From a bacterium (GTDB lineage Bacteria; Patescibacteriota; Patescibacteriia; Patescibacteriales; JAKAJF01): 12,217 bases of DNA. A model generated the notes under the pieces. That model worked only from the letters and a program-made list of their open reading frames with translations. It searched no databases and had not been told where the DNA came from. Below are positions 6,755-12,217 of the stretch, one piece after another; the stretch's first letter is position 1, and every line of letters begins with the position of its first letter. The position numbers and the translations under genes are program-made. Where the stretch lies: NCBI GenBank assembly GCA_021813875.1, contig JAKAJF010000019.1, positions 1 to 12,217 on the forward strand. The letters are read 5' to 3'.

Positions 6755-8023
6755 ATGTTAGATATAAAATTCATCCGAGAAAACGCGGAGTTGGTCAGAC
6801 AGAACGCCAAGGATCGCCTATCCAAGGCCGATATCGACCGGCTTTTGGAGCTCGACAAAAAGAGGCGGGAGATGGAGGCGGAGCTGGATAATCTACGGGC
6901 GAAGAGGAACGCCGTCTCAAAGACCAAGCCGACTCCCGAGTTGATCAAGGAGATGAAAGAGGTCGGCGAGAGGATCAAGGCCTTGGAGGAGGAAATCATC
7001 CCGGTCAACGAGGAATTCCGCTCGTTATGGCTGGCTGTCCCCAATATGACCCATCCGGAGGTGCTCGTAAGCGAGAACGAGGACGATAATCCGGTCCTGG
7101 AAACGGTCGGCAAGCCGGCCAACTTTGATTTTGCGCCCCTGGACCATGTCGAGCTGGCGGAAAAACACGATCTGATCGATTTCGACCGGGCCACCAGGGT
7201 GAGTGGGGCCAAATTTTACTATCTGAAGAATGAATTGGCCCTGATGGAATTCGCCCTCATCCAATATGCCCTTTCGATCGCCACCAAACACGGCTTCATC
7301 CCGTTCTCGACGCCGGACTTGGCCAAGCGGGAAGTCCTGGAAGGCCTCGGCTTCAATCCGAGAGGGGAATCGACCCAAATCTATAACGTGGAAGATTCCG
7401 ACCTGAGCCTGATCGGTACCGCCGAAATCACCATGGGCGGCTACCATATGGGCGAGGTCCTGGACGAAGAGGAGCTGCCGAAGAAGTATGTAGCCGTCTC
7501 CCATTGCTTCCGGACCGAAGCCGGCTCTTATTCGAAATTCTCCAAAGGTATCTTCCGCGTCCATCAATTCACCAAGATCGAGATGTTCCAATACACCACC
7601 CCCGAGACGAGCGAAGCCGCCCACAGGGAAATGCTCGAGATCGAGAAAGAGATCTTTAAAGGGCTGGAAATCCCTTTCCGGGTCATCGACCATTGCACGG
7701 CCGACTTAGGCGGACCGGCCGTGAGAACTTTCGATCTCGAAGCCTGGATGCCCGGCAAACCCAACAAAGAAGGAGGCATGGGCGACTGGGCGGAGATCAC
7801 CTCGACTTCCAATACCACCGACTACCAATCACGCGGTTTGAATATCAAATATAAAAAGAAGGACGGCGAGAAGGCCTTCCTGCATATGCTTAACGGCACC
7901 GCCGTGGCCGTTTCCCGGGCCATGATCGCTATTTTAGAGAACAATCAGGAAAAAGACGGCTCCATCACTATCCCTAAAGTCTTAAGGAGCTATATGGGCG
8001 ACCTCAAGAAGATAAAAAAATAA
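6755..8023 (+). CDS. serS: Seryl-tRNA synthetase
   Basis: A 422-aa class II enzyme charging tRNA-Ser (and tRNA-Sec if present). The N-terminal tRNA-binding arm is a long antiparallel coiled coil, about residues 25-95. The core has TAE (222-224) of the serine-binding loop, motif 2 with FRTEAG (252-257) and GIFRVHQFTKIEMF, the DLEAWMPG strand, SNTTDYQSRGLNIKY, and motif 3 NGTAVAVSR (380-388) with R388 for ATP. The usual WMPG...EI segment carries a few additional residues (KPNKEGGMGDWAEI). The start is one base after the HD gene's stop, with AAGGA at 6741-6745 as a plausible binding site nine bases upstream. It is likely transcribed with lysS and the trio; no terminator-like structure with a T-tract follows. 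Confidence 0.96.
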   Translation: MLDIKFIRENAELVRQNAKDRLSKADIDRLLELDKKRREMEAELDNLRAKRNAVSKTKPTPELIKEMKEVGERIKALEEEIIPVNEEFRSLWLAVPNMTHPEVLVSENEDDNPVLETVGKPANFDFAPLDHVELAEKHDLIDFDRATRVSGAKFYYLKNELALMEFALIQYALSIATKHGFIPFSTPDLAKREVLEGLGFNPRGESTQIYNVEDSDLSLIGTAEITMGGYHMGEVLDEEELPKKYVAVSHCFRTEAGSYSKFSKGIFRVHQFTKIEMFQYTTPETSEAAHREMLEIEKEIFKGLEIPFRVIDHCTADLGGPAVRTFDLEAWMPGKPNKEGGMGDWAEITSTSNTTDYQSRGLNIKYKKKDGEKAFLHMLNGTAVAVSRAMIAILENNQEKDGSITIPKVLRSYMGDLKKIKK

Positions 8024-8030
8024 TTTAGAC

Positions 8031-8055
8031 GTCATCTCGAGCGCCAGCGAGAGAT
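8031..8055. repeat. Half copy of the palindromic repeat
   Basis: These 25 bases are identical to 314-338, the left arm of the full palindrome. The similarity stops at 8055 and no right arm is found in the following 90 bases. Internally TCTCG and CGAGA can form a small hairpin. It begins seven bases after the serS stop codon, much as the full copy begins two bases after a stop codon. This looks like a truncated or solo element. Confidence 0.8.
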
Positions 8056-8079
8056 TTCGCGGAAAAAATTATCTTCAGG

Positions 8080-8098
8080 GTAGCTGTATGGTAGCTGT
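8080..8098 (+). repeat. Short direct repeat GTAGCTGT, 11-base period
   Basis: GTAGCTGT occurs at 8080-8087 and again at 8091-8098 in the gap between serS and the next gene, just after the half palindrome. It is too short to assign a function; it could be a small tandem duplication or a paired binding site. I found no convincing promoter in the remaining gap up to 8141, although the last 30 bases are very A/T rich. Confidence 0.4.
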
Positions 8099-8141
8099 CG
8101 CTCCTCAACAGGACAAAATATTAAATTATTAACATAAAACT

Positions 8142-8375
8142 ATGGCAAATTTCCTTACCCACAACCAGGTTTTGATCTTTTTGATCGGCCTCTGGACCCT
8201 GCCTTGGAAAGGCTACGCTCTCTGGCTGTCCGCCCGCAAGGGGCAGAAATGGTGGTTCATCGCTTTATTATTGATCAACACCCTAGCCGTCCTGGAGATC
8301 CTATACATCTTCATCTTCAGCAAGATGAAGAAGAAAGACGGAGATACCCACCCTGCCGCGCCAGAAGCAAAATAA
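8142..8375 (+). CDS. DUF5652-like small membrane protein
   Basis: A 77-aa protein with two predicted transmembrane segments (about 9-28 and 37-60) joined by a short basic turn, SARKGQKWW. The core LPWKGYALWLSARKGQKWWF followed by INTLAVLEILYIFIF matches my memory of DUF5652, a family described mainly from Candidate Phyla Radiation genomes and of unknown function. The C-terminal 17 residues are charged and probably cytoplasmic (KMKKKDGDTHPAAPEAK). An in-frame TAA lies three codons upstream of the start, and there is no Shine-Dalgarno. It stands alone between serS and a convergent gene. The family name is from recollection; the two-helix topology is visible directly. Confidence 0.75.
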   Translation: MANFLTHNQVLIFLIGLWTLPWKGYALWLSARKGQKWWFIALLLINTLAVLEILYIFIFSKMKKKDGDTHPAAPEAK

Positions 8376-8393
8376 CCCCCATAAAAGACGAGA

Positions 8394-8420
8394 GGCTCCG
8401 GTAGCTAAGCTAACGGAGCC
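8394..8420. terminator. Hairpin at convergent gene ends (possible bidirectional terminator)
   Basis: GGCTCCG (8394-8400) and CGGAGCC (8414-8420) form a perfect 7-bp stem; the 13-base loop contains TAG and CTA that can add pairs. It lies 18 bases after the DUF5652-like stop and 37 bases beyond the minus-strand gene's stop. The T-tract is weak on both sides (TTGTTG on plus, a CTTTTAT stretch on minus), so efficiency is uncertain. Confidence 0.55.
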
Positions 8421-8436
8421 TTGTTGAGGAAAGAGC

Positions 8437-8456
8437 GGGGAGGGAGAGGGGAGGGG
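8437..8456 (+). other. Canonical G-quadruplex motif
   Basis: Four G-runs of three or more (8437-8440, 8442-8444, 8448-8451, 8453-8456) are joined by loops A, AGA and A. This satisfies the standard G3+N1-7 rule. It lies between the hairpin above and the stop codon of the minus-strand gene. Plus-strand RNA or DNA could fold into a quadruplex; the minus strand would be the C-rich partner. A transcription-stalling role at the gene junction is inference. Confidence 0.5.
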
Positions 8457-8457
8457 T

Positions 8458-8757
8458 TTAATTCCTTTTAAGGCCGAGGGGTTTGATGAACTTCTGGGCC
8501 TGCATCAAAAGAAAGATGCCGAGAAAGAAGAACGTTCCAGTTGCGGCGCCGAATATCGCTCCTATGGTAGTTCCGTCCTTAAGACCTTCAACTATCGAGT
8601 ATTCATGGAGCGGCCACATGATTAAGGCGAACATATCCGCGACGCAGACTCCCGCCAACAGGCCCGCCATGAAGACTATCAGTCCCCAGGAACAGGGATT
8701 TTCCTCGGACATCAAGGGCTGATTTAACCCTTTCCAAACCTTCTTAAGCTTCTTCAT
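8458..8757 (-). CDS. Small two-helix membrane protein, hypothetical
   Basis: A 99-aa frame and the only minus-strand gene I accept. It starts with a basic stretch (MKKLKKVWKG), has two hydrophobic segments (about 24-48 and 64-86) and ends in a basic tail (KFIKPLGLKRN). The second helix is Gly/Ala-rich, with IGAIFGAATGTFFFLGIFLL. I do not recognise the family. Support for it as real: it fills a stretch with no better plus-strand candidate, its end coincides with a hairpin, and a perfect TTGACA lies upstream. A possible binding site, AGGAG (complement of 8772-8776), is somewhat far from the ATG. The overlapping plus-strand frame at 8483-8722 has no hydrophobic or family signature. Confidence 0.62.
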   Translation of the reverse strand: MKKLKKVWKGLNQPLMSEENPCSWGLIVFMAGLLAGVCVADMFALIMWPLHEYSIVEGLKDGTTIGAIFGAATGTFFFLGIFLLMQAQKFIKPLGLKRN

Positions 8758-8835
8758 TTACCCCGACCTTTCTCCTATCCCAAGATAGGAAAAAATGTTT
8801 ACATACTTTTAGAATATTGTCAAATTTAAATAAAA
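8758..8835. promoter_or_regulatory. Divergent control region between the 99-aa gene and ddl
   Basis: On the minus strand a perfect TTGACA box occupies the complement of 8818-8823, but the -10 region at 16-17 bases spacing is poor. A perfect inverted repeat TCCTATC-CCAA-GATAGGA spans 8773-8790 (7-bp stem, 4-base loop). On the minus transcript this repeat includes most of the AGGAG sequence, so it could hide the ribosome binding site; as DNA it could be an operator. For ddl I see an A/T-rich stretch with TTTACA at 8798-8803 but no well-spaced -10, and no Shine-Dalgarno. Confidence 0.4.
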
Positions 8836-9792
8836 ATGTCAATAAAAATCGCATTATTATCGGGTGGCATCTCAGGTGAACGGGAAGTCTCCTTACGGAC
8901 CGGCGAAAAGATCTTCGAAGCCTTGGATAAGAAGAAATACGAAGTTTTTAGGTACGACCCCAAGACCGATATGGAGAGATTCTTCACGGACGCAAGCCAT
9001 AAGAAGTTCGACCTGGTCTTTCCGGCTCTGCATGGCCCTTATGGCGAAGACGGTCGCCTACAAGGCCTTCTTGATATCTTGAATATCCCTTATGTCTTTT
9101 CCGGCTGTCTGCCGAGCGCTTTGGCCATGGACAAGCATAAAGCCAAGATCATCGCCAAGACGGCCGGACTGGAGACGGCCGAAGATACGATTCTGAACCG
9201 CAACACCCAATATAACTTCGATCAGATCGCCGAACGGCTTTCTTTCCCGATCGTCATTAAGCCGGCCCAATCCGGCTCTTCGGTCGGTATGTCCATCGCT
9301 GAAAATAAAAATGATCTGGAGAAGGGGATAAGGGAAGCTTTCTCATACGACAATCTATTGATCCTGGAAAAATTCATCAAGGGCCGCGAATTTACGGTGG
9401 CGGTGATGGGCAAGGATAATCCGGAAGCCTTGCCGGTCATCGAGATCATTCCCAAGGTTTCTAAATGGTTCGATCACCAAGCCAAATACGAGGTCGGCGG
9501 GAGCGACGAGATCTGCCCAGCTGAAATTCCGGATCCTTTAAGAAATCGGCTTCAAGAGGCGGCCCTAAAAGTCTTTCAGGCGGTCGGTTGCAAGGACTTG
9601 GCCAGGGCAGATTTCATCTGGTCGGAAGAGGACGATAAGCTCTATTTCCTCGAGATCAATACCATCCCCGGCATGACTGCTACCAGCCTCGCGCCTAAGG
9701 CGGCTCAAGCGGCCGGCATGGATTTCCCCGGTTTTTTAGAAAAGCTGATCAGTTATAATATTAAGAATTATGAAGGGCGGCTCGCGGATTAA
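8836..9792 (+). CDS. ddl: D-alanine--D-alanine ligase
   Basis: A 318-aa ATP-grasp ligase that joins two D-Ala for the peptidoglycan stem. N-terminal GGISGEREVSL (10-20) and ALHGPYGEDGRLQG (64-77) bind the first D-Ala. ALAMDKHKAK (95-104) opens the ATP-grasp region, KPAQSGSSVG (142-151) is the phosphate-binding loop, and EKFIKGREFTV (178-188) binds the adenine and ribose. The omega-loop AKYEVGGSDEICPAEIP keeps the Lys-Tyr pair (K217-Y218) seen in D-Ala-D-Ala enzymes rather than D-lactate-type ligases. ARADF and EINTIPGMT (273-281) supply the Mg-binding residues. An in-frame TAA three codons upstream fixes the start. It indicates that the cell makes a peptidoglycan precursor, in line with the Mur-like gene 1.6 kb downstream. 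Confidence 0.96.
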   Translation: MSIKIALLSGGISGEREVSLRTGEKIFEALDKKKYEVFRYDPKTDMERFFTDASHKKFDLVFPALHGPYGEDGRLQGLLDILNIPYVFSGCLPSALAMDKHKAKIIAKTAGLETAEDTILNRNTQYNFDQIAERLSFPIVIKPAQSGSSVGMSIAENKNDLEKGIREAFSYDNLLILEKFIKGREFTVAVMGKDNPEALPVIEIIPKVSKWFDHQAKYEVGGSDEICPAEIPDPLRNRLQEAALKVFQAVGCKDLARADFIWSEEDDKLYFLEINTIPGMTATSLAPKAAQAAGMDFPGFLEKLISYNIKNYEGRLAD

Positions 9793-9872
9793 GACAGGTT
9801 CAAAAAGAGGGAACCCGGCCTATCGGACGCCCTCGAATTTCCGTTTCCAAAAAAGCGTAGCCAAAACCAAAC

Positions 9873-11030
9873 ATGTCCAACCGAACCAAAGACCTACAAC
9901 TTTCCGTCATAAAACAGATCGAACTAAGGGCTTCTAAATACCCCGACGTCGTTTCGCTCGCCCAAGGCATCCCCAGCTTCGATACGCCCGACTGCATCAA
10001 GAGGCGGGTGGAAAATGCCTTGAAGAGGGGAGTGGTGGCTAAATATTCCTTGAGTCCCGGGCTGCCGGAATTGAGAGAATTGATCGAAGTCTCCTTGGCG
10101 CGGGAAAACATGTTTTATGACTGGCAGAAAGAGGTCCTGGTCACGGCCGGTTCGATCGAAGGCATCACGGCCGCCATCCTGGCCATCACCGATCCGGGCG
10201 ACGAAGTGATCATCCCGGAGCCGACTTACACCAGTTACCGGGAAACGATCGTCTTGGCGGGCTGCAAGCCGGTCTTCGTGCCCTTGGACGAGGAAGGCGG
10301 CTGGAGCTTCGATATCGAAAAGTTCAAGAGGGCCATAACCGAAAAGACCAAAGCCATCTTCTATTGCAACCCCAACAACCCCACCGGAACGATCTATACC
10401 AAGGATCAGCTCCTTGAATTAGCTAAGCTCGCGGAGGAACATGATCTATTTTTGATTTCTGACGAGGTCTATAAGGATTTCCTCTTCGACGGAGCCGGCG
10501 GCGGCAAGCTCTTCTCTTTGGCTGAGCTGCCGGAACTCCGGAAAAGGGTGATCAGGATATTTTCTTTCTCCAAAGCTTACGCCATGACCGGCTGGCGCGT
10601 CGCTTATCTGCATAGCGATGAATCGGTCGTCCGGGAGATCCTTAAGGTCCATGATTGCCTGGTCACCTGCGCGCCGGTAGTCTCGCAATACGCGGCCATG
10701 GGCGCGCTCGAGATGGGGGATGAAGACATCCGATATTTCGTCAAAAATTTCCAGAAGAGGCGAGACCTGATCTGCGACCGGCTGGATAGGCTGAAAGATA
10801 CCTTTTCTTATATCAAACCCAATAGCGCCTATTACGTCTTTCCGAAATTTGACGACGGAGCCGGAGATTCCTGGAAATTCACCTTGAAGCTTTTAGACGA
10901 ACTGCAGATTGCGGCCGTGCCTGGCGTCGCCTTCGGTCCCAACGGGGAAGGTCATATCCGCCTGAGCTTCGGCCGGACCGAAGAAGATATCAATCTGGCT
11001 TTCGATCGGCTGGATAAATATTTCCTATGA
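9873..11030 (+). CDS. PLP-dependent aminotransferase, class I/II
   Basis: A 385-aa fold-type I aminotransferase. Key residues are N168 in NPNNPTG (166-172), D197 and Y200 in ISDEVYKDF, the Schiff-base Lys K234 in SFSKAYAMTGWRVAY (231-245) and the carboxylate-binding R363 in HIRLSFG. The N-terminal LAQGIPSFDTP and the YSLSPGLPELR segment are typical of the aspartate/alanine/aromatic aminotransferase group. Substrates cannot be assigned; an alpha-amino acid and 2-oxoglutarate or pyruvate are usual. The start follows an in-frame TAG four codons upstream. The 80-base gap after ddl holds no clear promoter, only a weak GAGGG/CCCTC repeat, so co-transcription with ddl is likely. Its stop overlaps the next start (ATGA at 11027-11030). 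Confidence 0.94.
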   Translation: MSNRTKDLQLSVIKQIELRASKYPDVVSLAQGIPSFDTPDCIKRRVENALKRGVVAKYSLSPGLPELRELIEVSLARENMFYDWQKEVLVTAGSIEGITAAILAITDPGDEVIIPEPTYTSYRETIVLAGCKPVFVPLDEEGGWSFDIEKFKRAITEKTKAIFYCNPNNPTGTIYTKDQLLELAKLAEEHDLFLISDEVYKDFLFDGAGGGKLFSLAELPELRKRVIRIFSFSKAYAMTGWRVAYLHSDESVVREILKVHDCLVTCAPVVSQYAAMGALEMGDEDIRYFVKNFQKRRDLICDRLDRLKDTFSYIKPNSAYYVFPKFDDGAGDSWKFTLKLLDELQIAAVPGVAFGPNGEGHIRLSFGRTEEDINLAFDRLDKYFL

Positions 11031-11401
11031 AGATCCACCATCTCGCCATCAGTGTCAGAAGTTTAAAACGGTCAGCCGGCTTCTACAAAAGATTCTTCGG
11101 CTTCGAGGAAGCGAAAAGGTTCGAAAGGAAGGATCTGGGCGCGCGGGCCGTCTTCCTGGAATCGGACGAATTTCAATTGGAATTATGGGAATTTAAGAAG
11201 CAGGCCGAAAATAAGGATGATTTCTTCAGATTGGAGATCCTGGGTCTCAAGCACCTCGCTTTCGAAACCAAAAATATCGAGCAAGACTTCAAAAGATTCA
11301 AATCCCGCTCCAGGTCGGAGCTCCGAAAGGGAGCCAGCGGCGGCAGATACTTCTTCCTTGAAGACCCGGACGGCCTGCCTATCGAAATTTACCAACCATG
11401 A
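11027..11401 (+). CDS. VOC-fold (glyoxalase/bleomycin-resistance superfamily) protein
   Basis: A 124-aa protein with two beta-alpha-beta-beta-beta modules. The four metal-ligand positions of the fold are occupied: H5 in KIHHLAISV, E52 in QLELWEF, H76 in GLKHLAFE and E120 in LPIEIYQP. The FLEDPDGLPIEIYQ end is the family hallmark. Members include glyoxalase I, methylmalonyl-CoA epimerase, dioxygenases and antibiotic-binding proteins; nothing here picks one. The length is normal for a single-domain member that works as a dimer. It overlaps the aminotransferase upstream and the Mur-like gene downstream by four bases each, so all three are probably made together. Confidence 0.88.
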   Translation: MKIHHLAISVRSLKRSAGFYKRFFGFEEAKRFERKDLGARAVFLESDEFQLELWEFKKQAENKDDFFRLEILGLKHLAFETKNIEQDFKRFKSRSRSELRKGASGGRYFFLEDPDGLPIEIYQP

Positions 11402-12159
11402 AACCATTTTTTAAAATTATCTTAAAATTTTATCTGAAGATCCTGGCCCGGATCACCCTCATCATCCATCGCCCGACCATCATCGCCATAGCCGGCAGCG
11501 CCAATAAGACCTTTGTCAAAGATGAGATCGTCAGGGTCTTGAAAAAAGCCGGCCTCGAAGCCGGCTCTAATCCCAAGAGCTTCAATACGGAGATCGGCCT
11601 GCCACTCGCCATCTTGGGCCTAAAGAGCGGCTATAATTCTTACAGGGATTGGCTACCTATCGTCTTGAAAGCGGCTTCGGCCCCGTTCCGGCCCGATTTC
11701 CCAGAATATTTAGTCTTAGAATTAGGAGTTTCGAGCCCCGGAGACATGAAATATCTTTTATCTATCATAAGACCGACGGTAGCGATCATAACCGAAATAA
11801 CCCAACGCTATCTAGAAAGCTTCAATGATATGGACGGACTGGTCTCGGAATATGAATATCTGGTCGGACGGATGGATGAGGGCAGGCCGGTAATTCTGAA
11901 CTATGACAATCCGAGGATCAGGGACATGAAAGACAAGACCCGGGGCCAAGTCATCTTTTATTCCATCCGAGATGATTCCGAAGCCATAGGATGGTCCGCC
12001 CTCGGAGCCGCGGCCGAAGAAGACGGCCAGACGGCGACCGTCAGCCATGGCCAGGATTCTTTCCGGGTCAAAATAAAAAAGTTCGGCGATCATCATTTAT
12101 ACGCTCTCCTGGCCGGACTTATCGTCAAAGATTATGTTGATCAAAAAAAGAAATTTTAA
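11398..12159 (+). CDS. Mur-ligase-like protein (MurF-related central domain, apparently eroded active site)
   Basis: A 253-aa protein aligning to the ATPase domain of MurF-type ligases, after a hydrophobic/basic N-terminus (FFKIILKFYLKILARITLII) that may sit at the membrane. Recognisable are IIAIAGSANKTFVKDEI (28-44) at the P-loop, FNTEIGLPLAIL (62-73), VLELGVSSPGDMKYLL (106-121), ITEITQRYLESFND (131-144) and ILNYDNPR (166-173). Departures from MurF: the P-loop GKT is NKT; the His of the AHLE-type motif is Tyr (Y138); the position of the carbamylated Lys is Tyr (Y152). The substrate-binding N-terminal domain is absent, and the frame stops before the C-terminal domain. It may be a pseudoenzyme, a specialised paralogue, or the first part of a frameshifted product. 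The start overlaps the VOC gene (ATGA). Confidence 0.72.
   Translation: MKPFFKIILKFYLKILARITLIIHRPTIIAIAGSANKTFVKDEIVRVLKKAGLEAGSNPKSFNTEIGLPLAILGLKSGYNSYRDWLPIVLKAASAPFRPDFPEYLVLELGVSSPGDMKYLLSIIRPTVAIITEITQRYLESFNDMDGLVSEYEYLVGRMDEGRPVILNYDNPRIRDMKDKTRGQVIFYSIRDDSEAIGWSALGAAAEEDGQTATVSHGQDSFRVKIKKFGDHHLYALLAGLIVKDYVDQKKKF
12144..12150 (+). other. Candidate -1 frameshift slippery heptamer A_AAA_AAG
   Basis: The heptamer lies in the register X_XXY_YYZ relative to the Mur-like frame (codons CAA AAA AAG). It is the same heptamer known from dnaX. Two codons later the zero frame stops (TAA 12157-12159). After a -1 slip the frame stays open to the end of the window (23 codons, starting EILIILPEE). 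Programmed shifting, a natural indel and an assembly error in the seven-A run all fit. Confidence 0.4.
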
Positions 12160-12207
12160 TTATTCTCCCCGAAGAAACCCCAATCCCTTCTTCCAAAATA
12201 AAAAGCG

Positions 12208-12214
12208 AAGGAGG
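12208..12214 (+). promoter_or_regulatory. Strong Shine-Dalgarno-like sequence at window end
   Basis: AAGGAGG lies three bases before the window edge. It is stronger than almost any site in front of the genes here, so another gene may start just outside the window. Equally, these bases would encode Glu-Gly-Gly in the -1 frame described for the preceding gene. The 58 bases from 12160 to the end hold nothing else I can name. Confidence 0.4.
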
Positions 12215-12217
12215 GGA

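Noticed and set aside
7025..7693. A 222-codon minus-strand frame opposite serS
   Set aside because: It is a complement shadow of a well-conserved synthetase and shows no recognisable domain.
8483..8722. Plus-strand frame overlapping the minus-strand 99-aa gene
   Set aside because: No hydrophobic segment, ribosome site or family mark; the minus frame has two clean membrane segments and a basic start.
9807..9834. GAGGG/CCCTC inverted repeat as a terminator after ddl
   Set aside because: Only five pairs with an 18-base loop and no T-tract; too weak to call.
1..12217. CRISPR array, tRNA or rRNA genes
   Set aside because: No regularly spaced repeats, and no cloverleaf or rRNA-like stretches in the short gaps. 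The only long repeat is the two-copy palindrome.

Overview
The window reads as a chromosomal segment of an uncultivated ultrasmall bacterium, most likely Candidate Phyla Radiation (Patescibacteria, Parcubacteria-like). This rests on the gene style: a DUF5652-like two-helix protein, a lysyl-tRNA synthetase with a shortened motif 3, a Mur-ligase-like protein resembling those I associate with these genomes, short intergenic gaps, ATGA-coupled genes and few Shine-Dalgarno sequences. TGA ends several genes (e.g. at 3128-3130 and 6128-6130), so this is code 11, not the recoded code 25 of Gracilibacteria/Absconditabacteria. The phylum call is inference from family recollection.

Layout. (1) 1-3130, surface-glycan block: the end of a GT4 glycosyltransferase, a palindromic repeat, a GT2 glycosyltransferase, a NUDIX hydrolase and a Wzy/WaaL-type polymerase or ligase. 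(2) 3127-3729: greA with its own promoter and a strong intrinsic terminator. (3) 3728-8023, translation and nucleotide block: lysS, then a tightly coupled trio (NUDIX, nucleoside deoxyribosyltransferase-like, HD 5'-nucleotidase-like), then serS. (4) 8024-8835, small membrane proteins: a half copy of the repeat, a DUF5652-like protein, a convergent junction with a hairpin and a G-quadruplex motif, and a minus-strand 99-aa membrane protein. (5) 8836-12217, wall and metabolism block: ddl, a class I/II aminotransferase, a VOC-fold protein and a Mur-ligase-like protein whose catalytic residues look eroded. Its frame ends just after a canonical -1 slippery heptamer.

How it fits together. Block 1 would make and polymerise a cell-surface polysaccharide. 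The trio in block 3 looks like nucleotide clean-up or salvage enzymes travelling with two aminoacyl-tRNA synthetases. Block 5 links D-Ala-D-Ala synthesis to a protein related to the enzyme (MurF) that uses that dipeptide. I see no CRISPR array, tRNA, rRNA, insertion sequence or phage gene. Most of the window is housekeeping. The least ordinary items are the eroded Mur-ligase-like protein with its possible frameshift, the nucleotide trio, the LysRS active-site changes and the dispersed palindromic repeat.
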